Part shown: positions 1 to 9,445 of the stretch, piece after piece
Layout of the letters: each line of letters starts with the position of its first letter
Numbering within the stretch: position 1 is the first letter of the stretch
Assembly (NCBI RefSeq): GCF_002252665.1
Contig: NZ_NQKZ01000001.1
Span: forward strand, 310,001-374,000
DNA length: 64,000 nt
Direction of reading: 5' to 3'
Source: Synechococcus sp. 8F6
GTDB taxonomy: Bacteria > Cyanobacteriota > Cyanobacteriia > PCC-6307 > Cyanobiaceae
Position numbers and translations under genes: made by a program
Notes under the pieces: generated by a model
Told to the model about the DNA's origin: nothing
Seen by the model: the letters and a program-made list of their open reading frames with translations, nothing else
Database searches by the model: none

Positions 1-1182
1 CAGCATCGGCTGCGGCGGGTGCTCGTGGCCACCCAGTTGGGTGCGGCCCTGGCCCTGGTCGCCCTGGGTTGGGCGGGGCGCGGTCTGGCCGAGCGCTTGG
101 GGGTCTGGCTGGGAAGCCAGAACGGGATGGGTACCGCTCCCCAGGGATGGCTGGATGCGGGCGTTTTTCTGCTGTTGGTGTTGCTGGCAACCGTGCTGGG
201 CGGGCTGCTGCCCAAGGCCTGGGTGTTGCACCGGCCGGAGGTCTCAGCCCTGCGGCTGGCACCCCTGCTGGATTCCGTGATCCGTAGCCTGGCCCCGCTG
301 CTGTCGTTGCTGGAGCGCTTCAGCGGCACCCTGTTGCGTCTGTTGGGGCTTCCCCGCAACTGGGATGAGCTGGTGCCGGTGCTCTCCGCCGGAGAGCTCG
401 AAACCCTGATTGAAACCGGCAGTGTCACGGGTCTGATGCCCGATGAACGCAACATCCTGGAGGGGGTGTTTTCGTTGCGCGACACCCTGGTGCGTGAAGT
501 GATGGTGCCGCGCTCCGGCATGGTCACCCTGCCGCTGGATGTGAGCTTTGCGGAGCTGATGCGGGAAGTGCACGACACGGCCCATGCCCGCTTTCCGGTG
601 ATCGGCAGCTCCCTTGACGACGTGCGTGGCCTGCTGGACCTGCGGCGTCTGGCCGATCCGATGGCCCGGGGCCTGCTTAGTGCCGACACGCCCCTGGCCC
701 CTTACATCACCCCGGTGGCCCGGGTGCAGGAGAGCACCCCCCTGGCCGAGCTGTTGCCGCTGATTCGCAGTGGTCAGCCCCTGCTGGTGGTGGTGGACGA
801 GCACGGCGGCACCGAGGGCCTGGTGACCGTGGTCGACCTCACCAGTGAGATCGTTGGAGATGAGGACGATTCCCTCGAGGCGGCTCAGGATCTGCAGCAA
901 CTGGGCGAGGGCTGCTGGTCGGTGGCGGGTGATCTCGAGATCTTTGAACTCAACCGGCAGCTGGGCCTGCAGTTGCCCGAGGCGGAAGGCCATCACACCC
1001 TGGCGGGCTTCCTGTTGGAGCGTCTCCAGCACATCCCTGCCCCGGGCGAGGGCCTGCGCTGGAAGGGGCATCAGTTTCGGGTGTTGGCCATGGATGGGCC
1101 CCGCATCGAACGGGTGCAGATCGAGCGCCCGGTGGCGGAGCCGATCCCTGATAATGCGCCCAGCCGTGAGCCCCAGCCATGA
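1..1182 (+). CDS. CNNM/CorC-type membrane protein with CBS pair (5' end outside window)
   Basis: Predicted inner-membrane protein of the hemolysin C/CorC/CNNM family, linked in this family to divalent cation export or magnesium homeostasis. The frame is already open at base 1, so the N-terminus is missing; a GTG at 19 is only an internal candidate. Visible order: hydrophobic CNNM segments (first ~100 residues), then a CBS pair (residues ~150-275, with REVMVPR at the start and LVVVDEHGGTEGLVT in the second CBS), then a CorC_HlyC C-terminal domain (~290-365). The stop overlaps the next ATG by 4 bases, suggesting translational coupling. Family assignment is firm; substrate is inferred only. Confidence 0.85.
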   Translation, partial: QHRLRRVLVATQLGAALALVALGWAGRGLAERLGVWLGSQNGMGTAPQGWLDAGVFLLLVLLATVLGGLLPKAWVLHRPEVSALRLAPLLDSVIRSLAPLLSLLERFSGTLLRLLGLPRNWDELVPVLSAGELETLIETGSVTGLMPDERNILEGVFSLRDTLVREVMVPRSGMVTLPLDVSFAELMREVHDTAHARFPVIGSSLDDVRGLLDLRRLADPMARGLLSADTPLAPYITPVARVQESTPLAELLPLIRSGQPLLVVVDEHGGTEGLVTVVDLTSEIVGDEDDSLEAAQDLQQLGEGCWSVAGDLEIFELNRQLGLQLPEAEGHHTLAGFLLERLQHIPAPGEGLRWKGHQFRVLAMDGPRIERVQIERPVAEPIPDNAPSREPQP

Positions 1183-2171
1183 ACCCTGTGCGCGTGGGTG
1201 TCATCGGCATCGGCAACATGGGCTGGCACCACGCCCGGGTGCTGAGCCTGATCAAGGATGCCCAGTTGGTCGGCGTGGCCGACCCGGATGCGGTCCGCGG
1301 TGAGCTGGCGACCCAGCAGTTCGGCTGTCGCTGGTTCCCGTCCTATGAGGCGATGCTGCCGGAGGTGGACGCGGTCTGCATTGCCGTGCCCACCCTGCTG
1401 CATCACCGGGTGGGCCTGGCCTGCCTCAAGGCGGGCGTGCACGTGCTGATCGAGAAGCCGATTGCCGCCAGCCAGGAGGAAGCCTCGGAGTTGATCCAGG
1501 CGGCCGAAGCGGCCGGGCGGCTGCTGCAGGTGGGCCACATTGAGCGGTTCAACCCCGCCTTCCGCGAGTTGGTGAAGGTGGTGGCCAATGAGGAGGTGGT
1601 GGTGCTGGAGGCCCGGCGCCACAGTCCCAACGCCGATCGGGCCAACGACGTGTCGGTGGTGCTCGACCTGATGATCCACGACATCGATCTGGTGCTGGAA
1701 CTGGCCGGGGCCCCGGTGATTCGGTTGGCGGCCGCCGGCGGGCGCAGCGCTGAAGGTCCGATCGATTACGTCAACGCCACCCTGGCCTTTGCCAACGGGG
1801 TGGTGGCGAGCCTCACGGCCAGCAAGATGGCCCACCGCAAGATCCGCAGCCTCTCGGCCCACTGCCGGAGCAGCCTGGTGGAAACCGACTTTCTCAACCG
1901 CACCCTGCACATTCACCGCCGTGCCCATGAATCGGTGAGCGCCGACCATGGCGAGTTGGTGTATCGCTCCGATGGCGTGATCGAGGAGGTGAGCACCACG
2001 TCCATCGAGCCCCTCTACGCCGAGCTTGAGCACTTTCTGCAGTGTGTGCGCGGCGTGGACACTCCTGCGGTGGGTGGTGTGCAGGCCTCCCGGGCCCTGC
2101 TGCTCGCCGATCTGATCGAGCAGTGTGTGGAGCAGCCCAACCTCTGCATGAGTCTTGAGGTGCCGATCTAG
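1179..2171 (+). CDS. Gfo/Idh/MocA family NAD(P)-dependent oxidoreductase
   Basis: A 330-residue sugar- or inositol-type dehydrogenase, probably cytosolic. The N-terminus has a Rossmann dinucleotide motif (GVIGIGNMGWHHA), then the family's EKP motif (HVLIEKPIAAS, ~residues 89-99), then the Gfo/Idh/MocA C-terminal domain with MIHDIDL as a likely active-site segment. It overlaps the upstream CBS-protein gene by 4 bases (ATGA) and its end overlaps the convergent GH15-type gene by 4 bases. The substrate cannot be read from sequence; UDP-sugar or glucose-type substrates are possible given nearby carbohydrate genes. Confidence 0.85.
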   Translation: MNPVRVGVIGIGNMGWHHARVLSLIKDAQLVGVADPDAVRGELATQQFGCRWFPSYEAMLPEVDAVCIAVPTLLHHRVGLACLKAGVHVLIEKPIAASQEEASELIQAAEAAGRLLQVGHIERFNPAFRELVKVVANEEVVVLEARRHSPNADRANDVSVVLDLMIHDIDLVLELAGAPVIRLAAAGGRSAEGPIDYVNATLAFANGVVASLTASKMAHRKIRSLSAHCRSSLVETDFLNRTLHIHRRAHESVSADHGELVYRSDGVIEEVSTTSIEPLYAELEHFLQCVRGVDTPAVGGVQASRALLLADLIEQCVEQPNLCMSLEVPI

Positions 2172-5100
2172 GTCGCTTTGGCTGGGTCGGTGAGCTGGCG
2201 TAGGGCTTCGAGTTGCCAGCGGCGGCAGTCGCCAGGCGACGCCAGGTAGAAGGCATCCCAGGCTTCCGCCTTGTGCAGGCCGTACTGCTCTGCTGCGATG
2301 TCGGGATGGCGTTGTTGCCAGCCCACCCGCACGGCATGCCCGATCACCACGTCCAGCACCAGGTCGTCGTCAAACACCACCTCGGGGTTGGCGCCCACGA
2401 ACGCGATCAAGGTGATCAGGGTTTCGGTGCAGAGCTGGCGGTAGTCGGGGGCTTCGATTTTGCTCAGCAGGTGATCGACGAGGGCGGCGAAGTTGCGTTC
2501 GCCGGGGGTCTTTTCGCTCAGCAGCGGCGCACTGTCGAGGCGGTTGCGCTTCTCGAGTTTGTCGCCGATCACGATGCCGCGGCAGTGGTGCAGCAGATCC
2601 CAGATGCCGGGGTAGAAATCGCGGGGTACACGGCCCAGGGCCCCAAGCCGCAGTCGGTGTTGCAACCAGCAGCCCTCCTTCGGCAGTTCCTCAAGCGGAT
2701 CGGGCACGTCCCAGCGCACCCGGCCGCTCACATGCAATTGCTCCTTGCGCTGCAGGGCGGCCTTGGCGTGCTCCAGGTCGGCCAGCACCGCCCGCAGGCG
2801 GCGTTGGATGGCGTGGGGAGGCTGGTCGCAGAGGGCCTCAAAGGCATCGATCGGGCTTCGATCGGTTTCGGTGGCCAGTTCACTGGTGAGCAGCAGCAGC
2901 AGTTGACCCAGTTGCAGGGTGAGGCTGCCGCTGAGCAGCGCTGGCTCGTGGCGGGCCAGGCCATCGAGGGCGAGCAGCAGCTCCTGCTGCAGCATCCATT
3001 CCCGGCCGTCTTCACCGCTGAAGCGCTTGATCATGGCGGCGATGCTGGCGCTGCCCTGGGGTTCGCTGATGCGGGAGTCGCTGGTGTAGTTGCGCCCCAC
3101 CACCACCTGCTTCTGGCGCACCAGCAGGTCGGTGAGGGCGTCCTCCAGCTGGGGATGCACCAGATCGAGGGCCCCGGCGACGCGCCGCACCACGTTCCAG
3201 TCGGCTTCGGCCAGGGCCCGGCGGTACACCTCTTCCAGCAGCGCCTGCAGGCGCACCGGCTGGTTGCCGGCGGGCCCCTGCAGGCGTGAATCGGGGCCCA
3301 GGCGACGCACCAGCTGTTCGAGCACTTCGCCCTGCTCTTCCAGAGAGGAACTGCGCCAGAGCCGTTCGGCGAGGTCGCCGATGCTGATGTCCTGGCGCTC
3401 GAGGTCCTGCTCTTCGCGGGCCGACAGCGGCGCCTGGCTGGTGCTGGCCCGCAGCAGGGTGGGGGCCGGGGGCTGGGGCAGCGTTGCCAGGCCCGCCTGG
3501 GGTGGTAGCTCCACCCAGCTGCCCTGGTCCAGCAGGTCCGTCAGGCTGCCCAGTTGCACCGGCACGCCGTCCAGCAGGCCAGTCTGTAACTCCCTCCCTA
3601 GCCGCAGAAAGGCCTCCGGGTTGGCCTGGAGGGCCCCTTCGGCCACCGGGATCAGCAGCAAGGGCGCGCCGCTGCCCCGCCAGTGGCGCTGCAGCAGCCG
3701 CAGCTCGGCTATCACGGCATCCACCAGTTGTTCCGGATCGTCGGCGAGGTAGAAGGTGTCCTCCTCCAGCACGGCCGGCAGGAAGGCCAGCCTGGTGTCG
3801 CCCTGGCGGTAGAGCCGGGCCGTGGCCATGGTTTCCATCCGCACTGGCGGGTGGCCGCTCAGCCCTAGGGCCGGGTTGGCGCCCACCTGGGCCATGCGCT
3901 GGGCCAGCTCCTGGGAGCTGCCGATCCGTATGGCCGTGGCGTGCTCAGCGCCGTGGGCCAGCGGCAGGCCAGCGGCTTGCAGGGCCGCGGCGATGCCGGC
4001 ATGGGCCGGCACCAGGGCCACCAGCACCTGGTCGGCCCCGAAGGGGCTGGGCCGGCGGCGGCCGATGGGGTCGAGGTCGTCCGGGCTGATCAGCCCGTGC
4101 AGCAGCAGGTCGGCGAGCCAGGTGAGGCTCTGGGTCCAGAGCAGCGGCACGTTGGGATTGGCCACCCGGGGCTGGCTGCCCGGCTGGCGCCGTTCGGCCT
4201 CGATCGCCTTCTCGGGCACCAGATAGAGCTCGGGAAGCAGCGCTCCCCCCTCCTGCTCCAGGCTCACCTCCGCCAGGCGCTGCCGCCACTGACGGGCCTC
4301 ATCCCAGCGCTCCTCGCAACAGGCGGTGACCAGCTCGTAGGCCCAGAACAGGGGCCACTCGCATTCGATGTGCTCGAACTGGGCCAGCTCCTCCCGCTCG
4401 TAGTGCAGGCGGGTGTGGTCTTCGACCACGGTCTGGTGGCCATCGCGGCGGAAGCGCTTGTAGCCGTATGTGCCGCCTAGCTCGGCGCGGATCTTGGCGC
4501 GGGTGCGCTCCGCCAGCTGGGGATCTTCCACCGCCCAGGCGGGGTAGCCGATCACCGAAAGACAGGCGCTGTCCACCTCCTTGCTGGCCGACTCGCGCGG
4601 CAGTAGGCCGCGCAGCGCCCGCCGCAGCCGCACGATGGCGTCGTGGGGGATCACCAGGCAGCAGCTTCCATCGCCGTGGGGGCCGTAGAGATCAAGGCCT
4701 TCGAGGGCTTCCAGGGCCGCCTTCACCAGGCCGATGGAACTGGCATTGCGCTCCGGCAGACCGTGGTTGCCCTTGTCACCGCGCTCCCAGATGCCGTAGT
4801 CGGCCACGCGGTAGGCGCGAGCCACGTAGTACACCAGGTTTTGCACGAAGTCGCATTCGTGGCTGCTCTGCACCACCACCAGCCCCGAGCGGGTCAGCTG
4901 AGCCAGCTGCAACAGAAACAGCGCCGTGGCGTCGAGCTGCAGATGCCCCCAGCCGTCGTCGGCCACCACGGGGCCACCGCTGGCTGTGTCGAACTTGGCG
5001 TGGATGGCGTGCAGCCGGTGCAGGCTGTGCTTGAACCGCTCCACCTTCGGGGCCTGGCGCAGCATGGCATTGAGCAGGCCGCGCATCAGCTGCAGCACCC

Positions 5101-5410
5101 GCCCTTCGAGCTCATAGACCCGACGGCTCGGTCCCCGCAGCCGGCGATGGGCGAGGGCCAGTCCCCAGACGCATTGAATCGAGTAGATGCAGTCGCGAAC
5201 CCAGGCGTCGGCGTAATTGCCGTGCACGGTGTGGGCTGTGCTGGCGGGCAGGAGGCCCGTGATCGGGTGCTGCCGGCTCAGCACCACCCGATCGATCTGC
5301 TGATCGAGCTCCTGCAGCACGGCCCAGGCTTCGGCAGGATGGGTACCGATCGCTTCTGTTGAGGCGCTCGTTCCCGTGATTGGCCCCGAGATTGGCAGGG
5401 ATTGCGCCAT
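2168..5410 (-). CDS. GH15-family / phosphorylase-kinase-alpha-like (alpha/alpha)6 barrel protein
   Basis: A 1080-residue protein resembling bacterial and cyanobacterial members of glycoside hydrolase family 15 that are most similar to the regulatory alpha/beta subunits of phosphorylase kinase. The N-terminal half carries the barrel: HTVHGNYADAWVRDCIYS (~residues 60-77), DDGWGHLQLDATALFLLQL and YGIWERGDKGNHGLPERNASSIG. The C-terminal half is a long helical extension of unknown role. I chose the ATG at 5410 because barrel similarity follows it; the open frame continues upstream to 5896 only by overlapping the divergent wecG-type gene. Likely works on or senses alpha-glucans; whether it is an active hydrolase is unproven. 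Confidence 0.8.
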   Translation of the reverse strand: MAQSLPISGPITGTSASTEAIGTHPAEAWAVLQELDQQIDRVVLSRQHPITGLLPASTAHTVHGNYADAWVRDCIYSIQCVWGLALAHRRLRGPSRRVYELEGRVLQLMRGLLNAMLRQAPKVERFKHSLHRLHAIHAKFDTASGGPVVADDGWGHLQLDATALFLLQLAQLTRSGLVVVQSSHECDFVQNLVYYVARAYRVADYGIWERGDKGNHGLPERNASSIGLVKAALEALEGLDLYGPHGDGSCCLVIPHDAIVRLRRALRGLLPRESASKEVDSACLSVIGYPAWAVEDPQLAERTRAKIRAELGGTYGYKRFRRDGHQTVVEDHTRLHYEREELAQFEHIECEWPLFWAYELVTACCEERWDEARQWRQRLAEVSLEQEGGALLPELYLVPEKAIEAERRQPGSQPRVANPNVPLLWTQSLTWLADLLLHGLISPDDLDPIGRRRPSPFGADQVLVALVPAHAGIAAALQAAGLPLAHGAEHATAIRIGSSQELAQRMAQVGANPALGLSGHPPVRMETMATARLYRQGDTRLAFLPAVLEEDTFYLADDPEQLVDAVIAELRLLQRHWRGSGAPLLLIPVAEGALQANPEAFLRLGRELQTGLLDGVPVQLGSLTDLLDQGSWVELPPQAGLATLPQPPAPTLLRASTSQAPLSAREEQDLERQDISIGDLAERLWRSSSLEEQGEVLEQLVRRLGPDSRLQGPAGNQPVRLQALLEEVYRRALAEADWNVVRRVAGALDLVHPQLEDALTDLLVRQKQVVVGRNYTSDSRISEPQGSASIAAMIKRFSGEDGREWMLQQELLLALDGLARHEPALLSGSLTLQLGQLLLLLTSELATETDRSPIDAFEALCDQPPHAIQRRLRAVLADLEHAKAALQRKEQLHVSGRVRWDVPDPLEELPKEGCWLQHRLRLGALGRVPRDFYPGIWDLLHHCRGIVIGDKLEKRNRLDSAPLLSEKTPGERNFAALVDHLLSKIEAPDYRQLCTETLITLIAFVGANPEVVFDDDLVLDVVIGHAVRVGWQQRHPDIAAEQYGLHKAEAWDAFYLASPGDCRRWQLEALRQLTDPAKAT

Positions 5411-5431
5411 GGGTGCACCAGTGCCAGTGGC

Positions 5432-6199
5432 ATGCCAGCCACTAATTCTCCACCCCCACCCCCCCCCGCCCCTATGGCAGCAACGGCAACCGAACCACAG
5501 CGCACCAGCGTTCTGGGGGTTCCGGTGGATGTCTGCGCCGACGTGGGCGAAGCGGCCCTGGCCCTGTGGCAGCGGGGCGGCGGCCAGATCGTCACCCTCA
5601 ATGCCGAAATGACGATGGCGGCCAAGGCCGACCCTGCCCTGGGCGCGGCAGTTGCTTCGGCGGCCTTGGTGATTCCCGACGGTGCGGGGGTGGTGTGGGC
5701 CCTGGGCCGCCAGGGTTTCCGGGTGCGCCGCAGTCCCGGCATTGAGCTGGCCCGCAACCTGCTGGCCCATGCCGCTGCCCACGGATGGAGGGTGGCCCTG
5801 GTGGGCGGCTCGCCGGCGGTGATGGAGCAGCTCACCGCCCGCCTGCGCCAGGAGCTCCCCGGGCTGCAGCTGGTGCTCAGCGCCCACGGCTACCAAAGCA
5901 CCGAGGCTTGGCCGGGCCTGGAGCAGCAGCTGGTCGGCGCCCGGCCTGATCTGGTGTTGGTGGCCCTCGGCGTGCCGCGGCAGGAAACCTGGATTCAGCA
6001 GCTGCCGGGGCGCCGGGGTGGTCTCTGGATGGGCGTGGGCGGCAGCTTTGACGTTTGGGCAGGGGTCAAAAAAAGAGCCCCCACCTGGATGGGAGCTCTA
6101 CAGATCGAGTGGTTGTACCGCTTGGTGCAGGAGCCGAGCCGCTGGCGGCGCATGCTGGCTCTGCCGGCCTTTGCCTGGGCGGTGCTGCGGCAGGGTTAA
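5432..6199 (+). CDS. WecG/TagA/CpsF family glycosyltransferase
   Basis: GT26-type transferase that adds an aminosugar (typically ManNAc or ManNAcA) to a lipid-linked precursor in cell-surface glycan synthesis. Diagnostic segments: TLNAEMT, PDGAGVVW, RSPGIELARNLL, VALVGGSP, PDLVLVALGVPRQETWI and VGGSFDVWAGVKKRAP. Length about 240-255 residues fits the family. The start is uncertain: ATG 5432 gives a proline-rich leader over a run of nine C (5459-5467), whereas ATG 5474 follows the run and starts just before the conserved region. It is divergent from the GH15-type gene with almost no space between starts. A WecA/MraY-type partner lies at 20035-21132. Confidence 0.88.
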   Translation: MPATNSPPPPPPAPMAATATEPQRTSVLGVPVDVCADVGEAALALWQRGGGQIVTLNAEMTMAAKADPALGAAVASAALVIPDGAGVVWALGRQGFRVRRSPGIELARNLLAHAAAHGWRVALVGGSPAVMEQLTARLRQELPGLQLVLSAHGYQSTEAWPGLEQQLVGARPDLVLVALGVPRQETWIQQLPGRRGGLWMGVGGSFDVWAGVKKRAPTWMGALQIEWLYRLVQEPSRWRRMLALPAFAWAVLRQG

Positions 6200-6228
6200 G
6201 GCCCGTTGGCTCGGCGGAAACCCACCGC

Positions 6229-6372
6229 TCAGCGGAAACCCACAGAGGCCTGCCACACGAAGGCCAGCAGCAGGAAAAACAGGGGGATGATCGGCAGGAT
6301 GTCCACCAGGGGGCCGAAGGCCTGGTAGGCCTCGGGGAGCTGGGCCAGGGTCTGCAGGGTGTAGGCGGCCAT
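6229..6372 (-). CDS. psbK: Photosystem II reaction centre protein K
   Basis: A 47-residue single-pass thylakoid protein. The C-terminal part reads [20 protein letters not shown] then VWQASVGFR, the standard mature PsbK signature with one membrane helix, and a short N-terminal extension is removed after translation in known homologues. PsbK binds at the periphery of the PSII core near CP43 and helps hold pigments and plastoquinone. It lies alone on the minus strand between the wecG-type gene and tgt, 30 bases downstream of tgt, and may be co-transcribed with it. Identification is very secure. Confidence 0.96.
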   Translation of the reverse strand: MAAYTLQTLAQLPEAYQAFGPLVDILPIIPLFFLLLAFVWQASVGFR

Positions 6373-6401
6373 CCCGGAAATCACTGCGCGTGAGGCGGAC
6401 G

Positions 6402-7445
6402 CTACCACGTGTGGGCGGCTGGGGAATCGGCGTCCCACGGAGCGAAATCCTCTGCAAAACAGCCGTCCTGGATCGCCCGGCCCATGGCGCTGCTGAAGCG
6501 CCCCAGCTGGGTGATGTTGTGCAGGCTCAACAGGATCTTGCCCAGCAGCTCCTCGCTCTTGATCAGATGGTGCAGGTAGGCCCGGGTGTGGTTCCGGCAG
6601 GCCGGGCAGGGGCAGCTGGCATCCATGGGGGTGTGGTCGTGGCGGAAGCGGGCGTTCTTGAGGTTCCAGCGCTCGCCGCCCACCAGGGCAGCGCCGTGGC
6701 GCCCCAGCCGGGTGGGGATCACACAATCAAACAAGTCGAAACCATTGGCCACCGCGATCGCCATCTCCCGCAGGGTGCCCACGCCCATCAGGTAGTGGGG
6801 CTTTTCCTCCGGTAGCAGCGGCCCCAGCTGACGCACGATCCGGTGCATCTCTTCGGTGGGCTCGCCCACGCTCACGCCGCCCACGGCGATGCCAGGCAGG
6901 TCCAGTGAGGCCACCATCCGCGCCGATTCCTGGCGCAGATGGGGGAAGCAGCCGCCCTGCACGATGCCGAACAGGGCCTGATCGGGCTTGGTGTGGCTGG
7001 CGATGCAGCGCTCCAGCCAGCTGTGGGTGCGGCGGCAGGCGGCGGCCACATCCGCTTCGCTGGCGGGGTAGGGCGGGCATTGGTCGAAGGCCATGGCCAC
7101 GTCGGCCCCCAGAGCCATCTGGATCGCCATCGAGCGCTCGGGGGTGAGCTCGATCCGGGCCCCGTCGCGGGGGGAGCGGAACACCACGCCGTGGTCGTTG
7201 ATCGTGTTGATGTCGCCCAGGCTGAACACCTGGAAGCCGCCGGAATCGGTGAGCATCGGGCCGTCCCAGCCCATGAAGCGGTGCAGGCCGCCGGCGTCGG
7301 CCACGATCGCCTCGCCCGGCTGCAGATGCAGGTGATAGGTGTTGGAGAGCACCATCTGGGCGCCGGTGGCGCGCAGTTGATCCGCCGTGACCCCCTTCAC
7401 CGTGGCCAGGGTGCCCACCGGCATGAACCGGGGCGTGGTCACCAC
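6402..7445 (-). CDS. tgt: Queuine / tRNA-guanine transglycosylase
   Basis: Bacterial Tgt replaces guanine-34 of GUN-anticodon tRNAs with preQ1 on the way to queuosine. Seen: [12 protein letters not shown] near the start, [13 protein letters not shown] with the catalytic Asp region, [32 protein letters not shown] including the nucleophile region, and the C-terminal zinc site ([17 protein letters not shown]). The GTG at 7445 is the first usual start codon, but family-type sequence ([12 protein letters not shown]) continues in frame upstream to about 7520 with no ATG, GTG or TTG. The real N-terminus is probably ~20-30 residues longer from an unusual start; see findings. Confidence 0.9.
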   Translation of the reverse strand: MVTTPRFMPVGTLATVKGVTADQLRATGAQMVLSNTYHLHLQPGEAIVADAGGLHRFMGWDGPMLTDSGGFQVFSLGDINTINDHGVVFRSPRDGARIELTPERSMAIQMALGADVAMAFDQCPPYPASEADVAAACRRTHSWLERCIASHTKPDQALFGIVQGGCFPHLRQESARMVASLDLPGIAVGGVSVGEPTEEMHRIVRQLGPLLPEEKPHYLMGVGTLREMAIAVANGFDLFDCVIPTRLGRHGAALVGGERWNLKNARFRHDHTPMDASCPCPACRNHTRAYLHHLIKSEELLGKILLSLHNITQLGRFSSAMGRAIQDGCFAEDFAPWDADSPAAHTW

Positions 7446-7572
7446 GCCATGGGGCGTGTGGAAGCAGCCGCAGCGGGCCCGGGTGCGTTGGCAGCGGGCC
7501 GTGATGGCGAAGGAAAAGGCGGGTGGGAAGCTGATTGCGCCGAACCGGTGCTGTTCTGACGCTAGGTGTCGC

Positions 7573-8343
7573 TTGCCGAAGCCTTTCTCTGGGTGGATTC
7601 CTGGCTGGCTCGCCGATCTGGCGGGGGCCTGGGTGTTTTATTCCGTGCTGCCGGCCTGGCCCGGGGTGCCGCTGCGCTTTGAGCGCATCGCCCGCTTTGG
7701 TCCCCTGATCGGTCTGGTGCTGGGCGGGCTGCAGGCCCTGTTCTGGGGGCTGTCGGCGGGCTGGTTGCCGCTCGGGGCCCAGGTGGCCGTGGTGCTGGCC
7801 CTCGGGTTGAACCTCACCGGTGGCCTGCACGTGGATGGGGCGATGGACACCGCTGATGGGCTGGGCGCCGGCCCCCGGGCCCTGGAGGCGATGGCGGACA
7901 GCCGCGTGGGCGCTTCAGGGGTGCAGGCCCTGGCCGTGCTGCTGCTGCTGCGGGCGGCGGGTCTGCTGTGCCTGGCAGCCGCCGCGCCACCGGCCCTGCT
8001 CTGGGCTGCCTTCTGGGGCCGGGTGGCCCCCCTTGTGGCCATCCAGTGGTTCCCCTATCTGCGAAAGCAGGGCAGCGCCGGTTTTCACCGGCAGCACTGG
8101 CGGGGGCTGGCAGCGGAACTGGCGCCGGCGCTGCTGGTGCTGCTGCTGGCGCTGGTGCTGTGGGGTTGGCTTGGCGGCTCCCCTCCGCAGGTGATCGGCC
8201 TGGTGCCGGCGCTGCTGGTCCCTCTCTGGCTGGGGCGCCGTCTCGGGGGCCACAGCGGCGACAGTTACGGCGCCTGCGTGGAGTGGGCCGAAAGCCTGGC
8301 GCTGCTGCTTAGTGGTCTGGGGCTGCGGCTCCTGGCAGCCTGA
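7573..8343 (+). CDS. cobS: Adenosylcobinamide-GDP ribazoletransferase
   Basis: CobS joins adenosylcobinamide-GDP and alpha-ribazole to make adenosylcobalamin, an integral-membrane step in B12 synthesis. The family signature is clear: [19 protein letters not shown] (~residues 79-97), followed by DSRVGASGV and several hydrophobic helices, then [17 protein letters not shown] near the C-terminus. TTG 7573 gives 256 residues, close to the usual size; ATG 7504 would add 23 residues and intrude into the upstream region of tgt. The 3' end overlaps the convergent histidine kinase by 35 bases. Cofactor use in the cell is not shown here. Confidence 0.88.
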   Translation: MPKPFSGWIPGWLADLAGAWVFYSVLPAWPGVPLRFERIARFGPLIGLVLGGLQALFWGLSAGWLPLGAQVAVVLALGLNLTGGLHVDGAMDTADGLGAGPRALEAMADSRVGASGVQALAVLLLLRAAGLLCLAAAAPPALLWAAFWGRVAPLVAIQWFPYLRKQGSAGFHRQHWRGLAAELAPALLVLLLALVLWGWLGGSPPQVIGLVPALLVPLWLGRRLGGHSGDSYGACVEWAESLALLLSGLGLRLLAA

Positions 8344-9436
8344 GGCAAAAGGCATTGCCCTGCGGTGGCAGCTCCGGCGCCACGGCGGCGGGTGGTACCA
8401 CCAGGTTGAGTTCGCCGCCAAGGCTGCGGGCCAGGTCTCGGCCCAGGGCCAGTCCCAGCCCCGTGCCCGGCAGATTCTGACCATCACGCCCCCGAACGCC
8501 CCGCTCGAAGATCGTCTCCCGTTCCTCGGGCACAATCGGCGCGCCGCCGTCCCAGACCGCCAGTTGCCAGGCACCTCCCGCGAGGGGCTGGCAGTGCAGG
8601 CCAATGGCGCTGCCGGCGGGGCTGTAGCGGAAGGCGTTTTCCAGCAGGTTGGCCAGGATTTCGGCCACAGCGCCGCTGTCGCCGTGCCAGTCGGGCATGC
8701 GGGCAGGCGGCTGCCAGGGGCGACCCTGCAGGGCGGCGGTGGCGGAGGCCCGCTGCAGCAGTGGCTCCAGCCAATCTGGCAGGGGTTGGCCCTCCGGTCC
8801 CACCAGCCCTGGCGGAAGCAGCAGGGGCTGGGCCGCCTCGCCGGAGACCACCGGTGTCGTGCTGCGGCCCAGCTGGCTGAGGGCATCGACGTAGCGGTTG
8901 AGCTGGCGCTCCTCGGCCAGCAATCCCTCCACCAGGGGGCGGTTCTGGCCGTCCTGGTCCAGGCGCCGCAGCAACAGCTGGCCAAAGGTGCGCAGGGCGG
9001 CCAGGGGGTTGCGCAGTTGGTGAAGCAACAGGCCCAGCTCCGCCTCCTGTTGCTTCAGGGTCTGCTGCAGCCGCTGTTGTTCCAGGTCGAGGCAGAGAGC
9101 TTCGGTGAGACACAGGGCTACGGCCTGCAGTCGCTGGCCAAGGGTGTCGGGCCACGGCAGCGTGCTGGTTTCCACCTGGATGGCCCCCAGCAGCACGTTG
9201 TGGTGACGCAGCGGCAGCCAGCGCCGTTGTTCGGCCGGCAAGCGCAGCGGGCTGCTTGCCTCCACGGCCGGGAGGGCTCGGCCATCGCTGGGCCACTGGC
9301 CAATGGGAACCAGGCTTGGGGCGCTGCCGTTGCCGGGCTGGGTGACGTACACCACCAGCGACTGCAGATCACCCCGGTCGGCGAACTGGGCCAACTGAAA
9401 GCGAAGCAGGCTCAAAAACCTTTCGGAGACTTGCAT
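8309..9436 (-). CDS. Soluble sensor histidine kinase (GAF-like N-terminus)
   Basis: A 375-residue protein with no membrane helices: an N-terminal GAF-like sensor region (~1-125), a HisKA-type dimerisation helix with LLLHQLRNPLAALRTFGQLL (phospho-His ~residue 140), and a HATPase domain with N-box NLLENAFRYSPAG, G1-like WDGGAP and G2 PGTGLGLALG. The residue after the His is Gln rather than the usual Glu/Asp. No response regulator is adjacent. Start chosen at ATG 9436; a TTG at 9445 is possible. It overlaps the cobS 3' end tail to tail. Signal and partner are unknown. Confidence 0.85.
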   Translation of the reverse strand: MQVSERFLSLLRFQLAQFADRGDLQSLVVYVTQPGNGSAPSLVPIGQWPSDGRALPAVEASSPLRLPAEQRRWLPLRHHNVLLGAIQVETSTLPWPDTLGQRLQAVALCLTEALCLDLEQQRLQQTLKQQEAELGLLLHQLRNPLAALRTFGQLLLRRLDQDGQNRPLVEGLLAEERQLNRYVDALSQLGRSTTPVVSGEAAQPLLLPPGLVGPEGQPLPDWLEPLLQRASATAALQGRPWQPPARMPDWHGDSGAVAEILANLLENAFRYSPAGSAIGLHCQPLAGGAWQLAVWDGGAPIVPEERETIFERGVRGRDGQNLPGTGLGLALGRDLARSLGGELNLVVPPAAVAPELPPQGNAFCLRLPGAAAPDH

Positions 9437-9445
9437 CTGAGCCAA

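Noticed and set aside
244-1071. Long open frame on the minus strand opposite the CBS-domain gene
   Set aside because: It mirrors the real gene in very GC-rich DNA, is rich in Gln/His/Arg with no domain pattern, and the plus-strand family match is clear.
2213-3289. 358-codon plus-strand frame
   Set aside because: Antisense shadow of the GH15-type gene; low-complexity, repetitive Gln/Gly/His content.
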